DNA of 64,000 bases from Myxococcota bacterium (GTDB lineage: Bacteria > Myxococcota_A > UBA9160 > SMWR01), in NCBI GenBank assembly GCA_039030075.1, contig JBCCEW010000022.1:30454-94453 (forward strand). The letters are read 5' to 3'. The notes below the pieces were generated by a model. It worked only from the letters and a program-made list of their open reading frames with translations. It did not search any database and was not told the origin of the DNA. This document shows, piece by piece, positions 28,055 to 35,755 of the stretch (positions are counted from its first letter, which is position 1; every line of letters begins with the position of its first letter). A program made the position numbers and the translations under genes.

Positions 28055-28522
28055 ATGAAGACCCATGTACTCGTTCCCCGACGCCGAACCCTCGCGCCCG
28101 CGCTGGCGTGGAATCACTTCGACCGCGTCTTCGACTCGTTCTGGAAGGACTTCGGCAACCAGACACCGGTATCGCGACCGACGTCTCTGAAGCCGCGGGT
28201 GGATTTCAAGGAAACCGAGACCGAAATGGTCGTCGCGGCCGAGATGCCCGGCCTCGAAGAGGAGAACATCTCCGTGTCCTTCGAGGAGGGCGTCCTCACG
28301 CTGCGCGGTGAACACGCCGCCGAGGAAGCCGAGACCGATGCCGAGGGGGCGCGCCACGTGGAGACCGCGCGGGGCACCTTCGAGCGCCGACTCCGGTTCC
28401 ATGCCGAGGTCGACGCTGACGCCATCAAGGCGGTGTACAAGGCGGGCATCCTGACCGTCACGCTGCCCAAGGTGCCCGAGGCGAAGCCCGAGGTACACAC
28501 CATCCCGGTGACCTCCTCATAG
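28055..28522 (+). CDS. Hsp20/alpha-crystallin small heat-shock protein
   Basis: 155 residues. An ATP-independent holdase that binds unfolding proteins. The alpha-crystallin domain spans about residues 47-145: KPRVDFKETETEMVVAAEMPG opens it, ISVSFEEGVLTLRGE is the second strand pair, and AVYKAGILTVTLPKVPE carries the conserved A-x-x-x-n-G-v-L motif. The C-terminal VHTIPV resembles the IxI/V oligomer motif. ATG at 28055 has an excellent AGGAGG. It is a single gene, convergent with the oxygenase gene. Similarity is to the class commonly found in Deltaproteobacteria. Confidence 0.93.
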   Translation: MKTHVLVPRRRTLAPALAWNHFDRVFDSFWKDFGNQTPVSRPTSLKPRVDFKETETEMVVAAEMPGLEEENISVSFEEGVLTLRGEHAAEEAETDAEGARHVETARGTFERRLRFHAEVDADAIKAVYKAGILTVTLPKVPEAKPEVHTIPVTSS

Positions 28523-28549
28523 AGATCTCTGCGCTTCATCGCAACGCCT

Positions 28550-28601
28550 CCTCGCGGCGGTGCGGCGGACCGAACCCCGGTCCGTCGCGTCCGTCGCGAG
28601 G
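28550..28601. terminator. Nested inverted repeats between convergent hsp20 and oxygenase genes
   Basis: CCTCGCG (28550-28556) pairs with CGCGAGG (28595-28601), and inside it GGACC (28567-28571) pairs with GGTCC (28579-28583). The structure lies between two convergent stops and may end both transcripts. No T-tract is present. Confidence 0.35.
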
Positions 28602-28605
28602 TGGC

Positions 28606-29349
28606 TCAGCGGGCGTCGTGAAAGATGACGCCGAGCGCCAGCCGCTCCCCGTCGTGGAGCGGGCTCATCCCATGGCGGAGCGACGCCCGGAAGACGCCAC
28701 GCGCGCCCTCCACCGGCCGCTCCTGGGTCGGGAACACCAGCGCTTCGCCCTGGGCGAGCGCCAAGGCGCTTCCCCGAGACTGCTGGCGTGGGCGGTTCTC
28801 GACGAGCAGGAACTCGCCGCCGGTGAAGTCGCGCTGCGGCCGACTCAACAGCAGCACCACCTGCAGCGGGAACGCGACCTGCCCGTAGAGATCCTGGTGG
28901 AGGTTGTTCCAGCCTCCCGCGCGATACCGGAGCAAGAGCGGCGTCGGACGAGCCTGTCCCTCGGCACGGCAGCGCCGAAGGAAGGCCGGCAAACGCGGCT
29001 CGAAGCGATCGGGCCGTCCGAAGCGCTCCTGCCAATCGTTCGCGATGCGCGCGAGGGCGGGGTAGAGCGTTCGACGCAGATGCGCCACGACATCGGGCAG
29101 GGGAGCGTCGAAGTAGCGGTACTCCCCGCTCCCGAACCGGTGCGCGTCCATCGAGACCGTCTTGCGAAACGACGCATCGCGGTCGTAGAGGCCGGCGAGC
29201 CGTCGGCACTGGCGGGCGTCGAGCAGCTTGCCGAGTCGGGCGTAGCCCCAGGTATCGAGTTGCGCCTGGGCGCGGCGCCAGTCGATGCGATCGACGCGTG
29301 CGTCGAGGCGCGCGCTCTCGCTGCGTTCGTCGGCGGCTCCTTGGGTCAC
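28606..29349 (-). CDS. 2-oxoglutarate/Fe(II)-dependent oxygenase
   Basis: 247 residues from GTG 29349, chosen because similarity starts shortly after it; the frame is open to GTG 29430. The double-stranded beta-helix fold is indicated by NNLHQDLYGQ (Fe-binding His-x-Asp), PQRDFTGGEFLLVE, and the distal block VRGARGxFR-like sequence with the second Fe histidine in ASLRHGMSPL and a following arginine for 2-oxoglutarate; GVIFHDA ends the protein. It is like the prolyl-hydroxylase-type bacterial 2OG enzymes that are proposed to repair or modify proteins or nucleic acids; the substrate is unknown. It diverges from bolA across 110 bases. Confidence 0.8.
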   Translation of the reverse strand: MTQGAADERSESARLDARVDRIDWRRAQAQLDTWGYARLGKLLDARQCRRLAGLYDRDASFRKTVSMDAHRFGSGEYRYFDAPLPDVVAHLRRTLYPALARIANDWQERFGRPDRFEPRLPAFLRRCRAEGQARPTPLLLRYRAGGWNNLHQDLYGQVAFPLQVVLLLSRPQRDFTGGEFLLVENRPRQQSRGSALALAQGEALVFPTQERPVEGARGVFRASLRHGMSPLHDGERLALGVIFHDAR

Positions 29350-29459
29350 GGCCGCAAGGATGACGCCCCTGTCGCCGCTTGTCCCCAGACGGGGGCTCCG
29401 ACGTCCGAAATCCGCGTACCCGGAGACCACCGCCCCGCGCGGGAGCTACCCTGGAACCC

Positions 29460-29741
29460 ATGGATCGACGCGATCGCATCGAGAGTCGTCTTCGAGACGG
29501 ACTGGCCGCCTCCCACGTCGACGTGGAAGACGAGAGCCACCTGCATGCGGGCCACGCCGGCGCCAAGGAAGGTGGCGGGCACTTCCGAGCGACGATCGTC
29601 TCCGAGCGTTTCGACGGCCTCGGCCGGGTTGCCCGCCAGCGACTCGTGTTCGACCTACTGGCCGACGAGATGCGGGGCGACATTCACGCCCTTTCGATGC
29701 GGACCTTCACCGCAGACGAGTGGGCCGAAGCCGACGGCTAG
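29460..29741 (+). CDS. bolA: BolA-family protein
   Basis: 93 residues. BolA proteins bind monothiol glutaredoxins with a shared [2Fe-2S] cluster and affect envelope and stress genes. The class II KH-like fold is indicated by RIESRLRDGLAASHVDVEDE, the loop SHLHAGHAG with the histidines typical of BolA, HFRATIVSERFDGLGRVARQ containing the invariant F-x-G-x-x-x-x-x-R region, and the C-terminal DIHALSMRTFT with the conserved histidine. ATG at 29460. It is a single gene; no grxD is nearby. Confidence 0.92.
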   Translation: MDRRDRIESRLRDGLAASHVDVEDESHLHAGHAGAKEGGGHFRATIVSERFDGLGRVARQRLVFDLLADEMRGDIHALSMRTFTADEWAEADG

Positions 29742-29743
29742 AC

Positions 29744-29771
29744 CGGTTTCAGCAGAACGGTTTCAGCAGAA
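29744..29771. repeat. 14-bp perfect tandem duplication at a convergent gene junction
   Basis: CGGTTTCAGCAGAA occurs twice without a gap (29744-29757 and 29758-29771). The second copy supplies the last codons and the TGA of the convergent DHH gene; the first copy carries the same sequence beyond the stop. This looks like a recent slippage or duplication event. Confidence 0.85.
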
Positions 29772-30614
29772 CTCGCTCGACCACTGCTCGAGCGAAACGC
29801 TGAAACCCGCGGCGTTGCGATGTCCGCCGCCGTCGTAGCCCTCGGCAATCGACGCGACGTCGACGTCGCCGATCGAATAGATCGAGGCGTCGACGGTACG
29901 TCCGTTGAGTCGATAGACGAGGCCGATGGCGTGGCCGTAGGCCGCGCGCTTGGCGAGCTCGTGGCCGATGTGACTGCGCTGGTGGGGGGCGTTCACGGCC
30001 TCGACGCGATGGCCGGCGACGGTGACGGGATGCGCACTCAGGAGCGAGCGGCGGACGTCGGCGCGTTGGGCCCGCAGGATCGGCTCTCCCTCACCCGCCA
30101 GCACCTCGGCACCCCGCGCGTCGAGCTCGTCCCAGATCGCGAACTCGCGCCGGTGGGAACCGATCGCTGCGTTCACCTCCGCCGAGCGGGGCAGCGCCCA
30201 GTTCCAGAGGTCCTGGTCTTCGACGTATGCGAGCAGGGGCGGGAGCTGCGTTCCGGGGTGAAAGTACTGCCACGCCAGCACCGCCCCGGAGTGGCCGAGA
30301 TCGAAGCGCACCTCGTGCCCGTTCTCGACGACGAGGTTCTCGGCGCCAGGATCCGAGGCGTATCGCTCCTGGGCCGAGATGTGGTGGTCCAAGACGACGA
30401 CGCGGGCGGCCACTGGCGCCAAGCCCCGCAACTCCTCGTTGCTCGGCGCGATGTCGACGAAGACGACTTCGTGACCCGCGTGGGCACTCGGGTCGAGGAC
30501 GTCGTTGTGGCCCCGTGCGACGTAGCGGGCGTCCTCGCCCCAGTGGCGCCAGACGGACCAGGCAGCACCGAAGCCGTCGGGACACCCGGCGTGGAAGTAG
30601 CAAGTGCGATTCAC
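29763..30614 (-). CDS. DHH/DHHA1-type phosphoesterase
   Basis: 283 residues from GTG 30614; ATG 30656 is an in-frame alternative. The DHH superfamily includes RecJ-type exonucleases and nanoRNases. The N-terminal FHAGCPDGFGAAW block and the metal-binding VVFVDIAPS and VVVLDHHIS blocks (the DHH motif, about residue 73) are clear. The C-terminal DHHA1 substrate domain has GGGHRNAAGFSV. Unlike RecJ it has no OB fold, so small phosphodiesters or short RNAs are likely substrates; this is inference. It is divergent from pabB (about 95 bases) and convergent with bolA. Confidence 0.85.
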   Translation of the reverse strand: MNRTCYFHAGCPDGFGAAWSVWRHWGEDARYVARGHNDVLDPSAHAGHEVVFVDIAPSNEELRGLAPVAARVVVLDHHISAQERYASDPGAENLVVENGHEVRFDLGHSGAVLAWQYFHPGTQLPPLLAYVEDQDLWNWALPRSAEVNAAIGSHRREFAIWDELDARGAEVLAGEGEPILRAQRADVRRSLLSAHPVTVAGHRVEAVNAPHQRSHIGHELAKRAAYGHAIGLVYRLNGRTVDASIYSIGDVDVASIAEGYDGGGHRNAAGFSVSLEQWSSEFC

Positions 30615-30709
30615 GAGGCCAGCGTAGCCCAGCCGACGCTGGCGACGGTCGGGCATGCTGGGCGGGACGGCAGCGCCGGGTGCGTTAGCGTGGCGTGCGA
30701 GAACCTCCG

Positions 30710-32164
30710 ATGATTCCCAAGCCCCGCCATACCGCCCACGTGGCCGTTCCGTTGCCGGTGCCCGTCGACCCTGCAGAGGCCCTCGAGCGCCTGCGGGGCC
30801 TGCGCTGCCCCTGGCTCCTGGAGAGCGCCCTCGAGAACGACGACACCGGACGCTTCTCGTTCGTCGGCGCGGACCCCTACGCGATGCTCCAGCACCGCGA
30901 CGGCGAGAACGCATGGCTCTGCCATCGAGCGGTCTATCCGGGCTTGCGCACGGGCAGGACGCGCGTGCCCGGCCCGACCCTGGACGCGTTGCGCAGCGTG
31001 TTGCCATCGGCACCGCCGGATGCTCCTCCCTACCCGTTCTGCGGCGGAGCGGTCGGCTACTTCGGATACGAACTCGCTGAGCAGCTCGACGTGCATCGGG
31101 TCCAGACGATCGACGACCTCGCTCTCCCCGAGGCCCAATGGCTCTTCGTCGATGCGCTGGTGGTCTTCGATCATCGCCAGGGAACGGCCGAGATCTCGGC
31201 CCTCGGGTTCGGCGACGAACGCGACCCGGCAGAGCGTCGCGCCCGGGAAGCCGCCGCGCGTCTGGCACGACAGCTCGAGGCACCGACCTCACAGCGACGC
31301 GCCTACGCGTTCGGATCCTCGGCCGGTGGACGTCACAGCGCGCTCGACCTGTCCCGGTACCACAAGGCGTTCCACGAGGTGGGAGATGCGATCGCCGCCG
31401 GCGAGCTCTACCAGGCCTGCCTCACCTACCGGATCGACCGGCCCTTCCACGGCGATCCCTGGGACTTCTACCGGACCCTGCGCGAAGGCGACCCGGCTCC
31501 GTTCGCGGCCTACCTCGAGCTTCCCGGCGTCACGGTCGCCGGCAACTCACCGGAGCGCTTCCTCCGCGTGGACGACGAGGGTCGGATCGAGAGCCGCCCG
31601 ATCAAGGGCACCGCGCCCCGCGGAGCGACACCCGAGGAAGACACGGCGCTTGGCGAAGGGCTCCTCGAGTCCGAGAAGGATCGGGCCGAGAACGTGATGA
31701 TCGTCGACCTGGTCCGCAACGACCTGGGCCGCGTCTGTGAAGTGGGCAGCGTCCGGGTCCCCCACTTGTTCTCGATCGAACCATACGGGTCCGTGTTCCA
31801 GATGGTCTCGACCGTCACCGGGCAGCTCCGAATGGAGTGCGATGCTCTGCACGCCGTCGCTGCCGCCTTCCCACCGGGCTCGATGACGGGAGCCCCGAAG
31901 CTCGCCGCCATGCAGCTGCTCGATCGACTCGAGGACGTACGTCGGGGCATCTATTCCGGGGCCATTGGCTACCTCGACCCACGAGGCCATACGGACTTGT
32001 CCGTCGTCATTCGCACGGCCTTCTTTCGGGAAGGGCGCGCCTATCTGCACACGGGCGGCGGCCTGGTCGCCGACTCGTCGGCCGAGCAGGAATACGCCGA
32101 GACCCGCGACAAGCTCCGATCGCTCCTCGCAGCGCTGTACGCCTGCGACGTCGAAACGTCCTAG
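30710..32164 (+). CDS. pabB: Aminodeoxychorismate synthase component I
   Basis: 484 residues from ATG 30710 (GTG 30695 also possible). PabB converts chorismate and ammonia to 4-amino-4-deoxychorismate for folate. The chorismate-binding domain fills the C-terminal half: AGNSPERFLRV, RPIKGTAPRG (the PIKGT motif with the catalytic lysine of PabB, rather than the TrpE sequence), ENVMIVDLVRNDLGRV, PPGSMTGAPK and IYSGAIGYLDP. The N-terminal beta domain is divergent, as usual. The glutaminase pabA and lyase pabC are not adjacent. It ends 4 bases inside the convergent FkbM gene. Confidence 0.93.
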   Translation: MIPKPRHTAHVAVPLPVPVDPAEALERLRGLRCPWLLESALENDDTGRFSFVGADPYAMLQHRDGENAWLCHRAVYPGLRTGRTRVPGPTLDALRSVLPSAPPDAPPYPFCGGAVGYFGYELAEQLDVHRVQTIDDLALPEAQWLFVDALVVFDHRQGTAEISALGFGDERDPAERRAREAAARLARQLEAPTSQRRAYAFGSSAGGRHSALDLSRYHKAFHEVGDAIAAGELYQACLTYRIDRPFHGDPWDFYRTLREGDPAPFAAYLELPGVTVAGNSPERFLRVDDEGRIESRPIKGTAPRGATPEEDTALGEGLLESEKDRAENVMIVDLVRNDLGRVCEVGSVRVPHLFSIEPYGSVFQMVSTVTGQLRMECDALHAVAAAFPPGSMTGAPKLAAMQLLDRLEDVRRGIYSGAIGYLDPRGHTDLSVVIRTAFFREGRAYLHTGGGLVADSSAEQEYAETRDKLRSLLAALYACDVETS

Positions 32165-32955
32165 TCGCGGTTCGCGAAGAAGAGCCCCGTGTTCGCGTGC
32201 CGACTCGAGGGTTCGGTGGCGACCCGAAACCCGGCCGTCTCCAAGAGAGCGCGGAAGTTCCCGATGCGCGTGCGCGGATCGTCCGGGTCGACGTCGTGGT
32301 ACTCGCCGACGATGCGCGAGACGCGAGACAGGAGCTCCGGCGGTGCCGCGCCGAGGATGTCGTACTCGGCGCCCTCCACGTCGATCTTCAGCAGATCGCA
32401 ATGCTCGATGCCGTGTTCGTCGAAGAGCGCCTCGAGCGTCGTCACGGGCACCTCGACTTCGCTGTCCAACAGTTCCGGCGCGAGGTTGGAGAACTGGGTA
32501 GACCGCCCACCGAGCTTGCCGCCTTCTGCGAGGTGCAGACGCAGGGTTCCGGTGCGGGCCCCCGCGGCCTCGGGAACTGCGACCGCGTCCTTCGCATCGG
32601 CCAGGTTCCGTCGGAGCAGCTCGAAATTGTGGGGGTCGGGCTCGTAAGCGATCAGCCGATCGACCCGCGGAAGGATCCGACAGCTGAAGCAACCCACGTT
32701 CGCGCCCAGGTCGACGACGGTTCCCCAGCGACCGGGGACCTCATCGAGGCGATACTCGTCGCGCAGGAAGATGCGATCGAACACGTGGTAGTCCGAGTAC
32801 CCTCCGCGCAGCCAGAGCCGGCGGCCGTCACGGAAACGCACCTCGATTTCGCCCTCGCGCTGCCGCCGCGCTCGACGCACTTCAGCCGGGTTCTCGAGGA
32901 GGCGGTGCAGACGCCAAACGTCGCCAAGACGGGAGAGTTTCAATCGATGCTCCAT
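32161..32955 (-). CDS. FkbM-family SAM-dependent methyltransferase
   Basis: 264 residues. The Rossmann-fold methyltransferase core has the SAM-binding VVDLGANVGCFSCRIL (motif I, near residue 90), LIAYEPDPHNFELLRRNL (acidic loop for the ribose), and the FkbM hallmark LLKIDVEGAEYDILGAA. FkbM enzymes O-methylate sugars or polyketide-like compounds. No biosynthetic cluster surrounds it, so a glycan or lipid-linked sugar is a reasonable guess only. ATG at 32955. The N-terminal 60 residues (basic, about MEHRLKLSRLGDVWRL) are an extension of unknown role. Confidence 0.88.
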   Translation of the reverse strand: MEHRLKLSRLGDVWRLHRLLENPAEVRRARRQREGEIEVRFRDGRRLWLRGGYSDYHVFDRIFLRDEYRLDEVPGRWGTVVDLGANVGCFSCRILPRVDRLIAYEPDPHNFELLRRNLADAKDAVAVPEAAGARTGTLRLHLAEGGKLGGRSTQFSNLAPELLDSEVEVPVTTLEALFDEHGIEHCDLLKIDVEGAEYDILGAAPPELLSRVSRIVGEYHDVDPDDPRTRIGNFRALLETAGFRVATEPSSRHANTGLFFANRD

Positions 32956-33030
32956 GGACAGGACCCACGACGGTGGGGCCAGACACTGGGGTATGATGCC
33001 CAGTCCCGAAATTGGCAACAGGAGAATCGA

Positions 33031-34173
33031 ATGGGTCCCCTCCACGGCGTACGCATCCTCGAATTCGCGGGCATCGGCCCCGGCCCGTTCGCGGCCATGA
33101 TGCTCTCGGACATGGGGGCCGACATCCTGCGCCTCGACCGCGCCGGATCGGTCAAGGACCCGACGCCGGCAGGGGCCTCGAAGGACCTCCTGAACCGCGG
33201 ACGTCGCAGCATCGGTCTCGATCTCAAGAGCGCGGAGGGCATCGAGACGGCGCTGCGCCTGATCGAGAGCGCCGATGCCGTGATCGAGGGATACCGACCG
33301 GGGGTCATGGAGCGTCTCGGATTGGGTCCGGAGATCTGCCTCGAACGCAACCCACGCCTGGTCTACGGACGCATGACGGGCTGGGGCCAGGACGGCCCGA
33401 TGGCCCACGCCGCCGGCCACGACATCAACTACGTCGCCCTGGCAGGTTCCCTCGCGCCGCTGGGTCGCGCTGGCGAGCGCCCCACGGCGCCGATCAACCT
33501 GATCGGAGACTTCGGGGGCGGCGGCATGCTGCTCGCCTTCGGAGTCGCTTGCGCCCTGGTCGAGCGGGGCGCGTCGGGGAAGGGCCAGGTGGTCGACGCC
33601 GCGATGGTCGACGGGTCGGCGCTGTTGATGACGATGATCCACTCGATGCGCCAGATTGGTGTCTGGCAGGAGAAGCGCGGGACCAACCTGCTCGATACCG
33701 GCGCCCACTTCTACGACACCTTCGAGACCGCCGACGGCAAGTACGTGTCGATCGGTTCCATCGAGCCCCAGTTCTACGCCGAACTCCTCGAGAAGACCGG
33801 CCTCGCTGGCGAGGAACTGCCGGGCCAGATGGACCGCGCCGAGTGGCCGGCCCTGAAGGAACGCCTCGAGAAGATCTTCAAGACGAAGACCCGCGACCAG
33901 TGGTGCGAGATCATGGAGGGCAGCGACGTCTGCTTCGCGCCGGTGCTCGAGATGAGCGAGGCACCCGATCATCCCCACAACCGGGCACGCGAAACCTTCG
34001 TCGAGCTCGAGGGCATGGTGCAGCCCGCGCCGGCTCCCCGCTTCAGCCGCACTGCACCTGGGATCTCCCGACCGCCGTCCCACCCGGGACAGCACACCGA
34101 CGAGGCCCTCGCCGATTGGGGCTTCGAGGCGAGCGAGCTCGCCGCCCTGCGCGAAAAGGGGGCGATCCGTTAG
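33031..34173 (+). CDS. Alpha-methylacyl-CoA racemase
   Basis: 380 residues, CoA-transferase family III fold, AMACR subgroup. It interconverts (2R)- and (2S)-methylacyl-CoA thioesters for beta-oxidation of branched fatty acids or steroid side chains. AMACR landmarks are the His in AAGHDINYVALAG and the Asp in LIGDFGGGGMLLAF, the two catalytic residues known from mycobacterial MCR, plus YxTFETADGKYVSIG. It begins LHGVRILEFAGIGPGPFAAM. ATG at 33031 has AGGAGA. It is in tandem with the metal-dependent hydrolase gene (46-base gap), which often accompanies lipid or steroid genes. Confidence 0.93.
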   Translation: MGPLHGVRILEFAGIGPGPFAAMMLSDMGADILRLDRAGSVKDPTPAGASKDLLNRGRRSIGLDLKSAEGIETALRLIESADAVIEGYRPGVMERLGLGPEICLERNPRLVYGRMTGWGQDGPMAHAAGHDINYVALAGSLAPLGRAGERPTAPINLIGDFGGGGMLLAFGVACALVERGASGKGQVVDAAMVDGSALLMTMIHSMRQIGVWQEKRGTNLLDTGAHFYDTFETADGKYVSIGSIEPQFYAELLEKTGLAGEELPGQMDRAEWPALKERLEKIFKTKTRDQWCEIMEGSDVCFAPVLEMSEAPDHPHNRARETFVELEGMVQPAPAPRFSRTAPGISRPPSHPGQHTDEALADWGFEASELAALREKGAIR

Positions 34174-34219
34174 CCCCCCGGAACGCGCTATCTTGGGGAG
34201 CGCGCCATTCGGAGAGACC

Positions 34220-35026
34220 ATGCCCGCGCCGCGCGAGATTCCGATCCGGAAGCCCCGCTTCGCGATCGAGGAAGCCCCGACCGACTGGTTCGGCGGCAAC
34301 GTCTTCGCGAGCCACGTGTTCGACGCGCTCTCTTCCACGTTCCCGGACGGCGAGGCCTTCTTCGTCAAGTCGGTCCAGCGCTTCCGAGGGGAGATCGACG
34401 ATCCCGCCCTCGCCGAGGCGGTCCGCAGCTTCTCCGGCCAGGAAGCCCAGCACCGCCACCAGCACGACCAGCACGTCGCACTGCTCGTCGAGCGCGGCTA
34501 CCCCGCACTCGAGACCCGCAACCGCGTCATGCGCGCGGCCAACGCATTCTTCGTACGGCGCCTCCCGCGTACGGCACTGGCTTCCACCGCCGCCGTCGAG
34601 CACCTGACGGCGCTGCTGGCGCGCCGCCTCCTCCGCGAGGAGGGCGCCTTCTGTCGGGACATGCATCCGCGCATGGTCGAGCTCTGGCAGTGGCACGCCC
34701 TCGAAGAGTCCGAGCACAAAGCCGTCGCCTTCGAGGTCCTGGAACAGGTGGCCCCGGCCTATCCACGACGCGCCTTCGCGTTGATCGGCAACAGCATCGG
34801 CCTCGCCTTCGAGGTGCTGGACCGGACCGTCTATATGCTCTGGAAAGACGGCCTGCTCTTCCGGCGCGACGTCTGGCGAGACGGTCTGCGATTCCTGTTC
34901 GGCGCGGACGGCTTGTTCCGCGGCCTGGGCCCCGACTACCGGGCCTGGTACCGGCGCGACTTTCATCCGGACCAGATCGACGACAGCGCGCTGCTCGCGG
35001 AGTGGCGCGAGAAGATCGCGGCTTAG
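34220..35026 (+). CDS. Predicted metal-dependent hydrolase (PF10118-type)
   Basis: 268 residues, all helical, no signal peptide. Histidine/glutamate pairs typical of this diiron-like family are visible: FSGQEAQHRHQHD (about residues 78-90) and WQWHALEESEHKAVAFEV (about 157-174), with WFGGNVFASHVFDALS near the N-terminus. Members are widespread in bacteria with many acyl-CoA genes; the reaction is not known. ATG at 34220 is preceded by GGAGAGACC. It likely shares a transcript with the AMACR gene and ends 4 bases into the convergent hypothetical gene. Confidence 0.82.
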   Translation: MPAPREIPIRKPRFAIEEAPTDWFGGNVFASHVFDALSSTFPDGEAFFVKSVQRFRGEIDDPALAEAVRSFSGQEAQHRHQHDQHVALLVERGYPALETRNRVMRAANAFFVRRLPRTALASTAAVEHLTALLARRLLREEGAFCRDMHPRMVELWQWHALEESEHKAVAFEVLEQVAPAYPRRAFALIGNSIGLAFEVLDRTVYMLWKDGLLFRRDVWRDGLRFLFGADGLFRGLGPDYRAWYRRDFHPDQIDDSALLAEWREKIAA

Positions 35027-35571
35027 CCGGACGCGCCCCCGCGCGCCGGCACCGATGCTGTGTCGGTCTGGGCCTCGTCGGGGCTCGACGCCGTGTCGAC
35101 CTGTACGTCGAACTCACCGCCGCCGGTGGCCGCGTCGCCGAACGCGAAGGTCAGGAGCGTGGTCACGTAGCGACGCCGCTCATCGACGGGCTGGGACTCC
35201 CAGCGGGCCTGCGCCTGCTCCCAGAGCAGGCGCTGACTCGCGAGCACGCGCTGATCTTCGCCCGGCAAGGTCGGGAAGATCGCGGCGAGCTGGGAAAGGA
35301 CCGCCTCGCGAGGGAGCGCGTGTCGCGCGTCCGCGTGACCGATGTAGCCGAGGGAGAACAGGAGACTCTCGTGGAAGGCATCGGCCGCGTCCTCGGTGAG
35401 CACCGCGTGGCTGCCGCGCGCGAGCACGGCGGTGCCCGTCGGCGGAACCGCACGCGCGACGCTCAGGCCGAGCACGAGGCAGGCGAGGGCCAACACGACG
35501 AATGCCGAAGGTCGCAGACCAAGGCGCCCCTGGGCCGAGCGAGCGAACCCGAGTGCGATGAACGGTGCCAT
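35023..35571 (-). CDS. Membrane-anchored hypothetical protein (182 aa)
   Basis: 182 residues; family not recognised. One hydrophobic segment (SAFVVLALACLVLGLSVARA, about 22-41) anchors or exports a helical domain with a conserved-looking LFSLGYIGHADARHALPREAV stretch and RRRYVTTLLTFAFGD; the C-terminal 40 residues are Ala/Ser/Thr/Asp-rich and disordered. ATG at 35571 has a strong GGAGGGG ribosome binding site. Two inverted repeats lie in its promoter region, so it is probably regulated. It is downstream of the sigma-54 activator on the same strand but separated by 184 bases. Confidence 0.65.
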   Translation of the reverse strand: MAPFIALGFARSAQGRLGLRPSAFVVLALACLVLGLSVARAVPPTGTAVLARGSHAVLTEDAADAFHESLLFSLGYIGHADARHALPREAVLSQLAAIFPTLPGEDQRVLASQRLLWEQAQARWESQPVDERRRYVTTLLTFAFGDAATGGGEFDVQVDTASSPDEAQTDTASVPARGGASG

Positions 35572-35644
35572 GACGATTTCCCCTCCTCTCGTCGCACTGC
35601 CGTGCGACCCCCCGAGGATCGTCCTCCGAAGCCAGTCACCGGTA

Positions 35645-35684
35645 TGAAGCGCTTCACACCGATTTCGTGACAGCAGATTCACGA
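35645..35684. promoter_or_regulatory. Two inverted repeats in the 182-aa gene promoter region
   Basis: A perfect 12-bp palindrome TGAAGCGCTTCA (35645-35656) is followed by TCGTGA (35665-35670) and TCACGA (35679-35684), inverted around 8 bases. They lie 75-115 bases upstream of the start codon at 35571. They look like operator sites for one or two dimeric regulators. The rest of 35572-35755 holds no gene. Confidence 0.4.
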
Positions 35685-35755
35685 GAATCGACGATGGACG
35701 CCGATTCGGGGCCCAAACCCCACGAGCCGGGGGCCGGTGGCCAGCGCCTGGGGGC

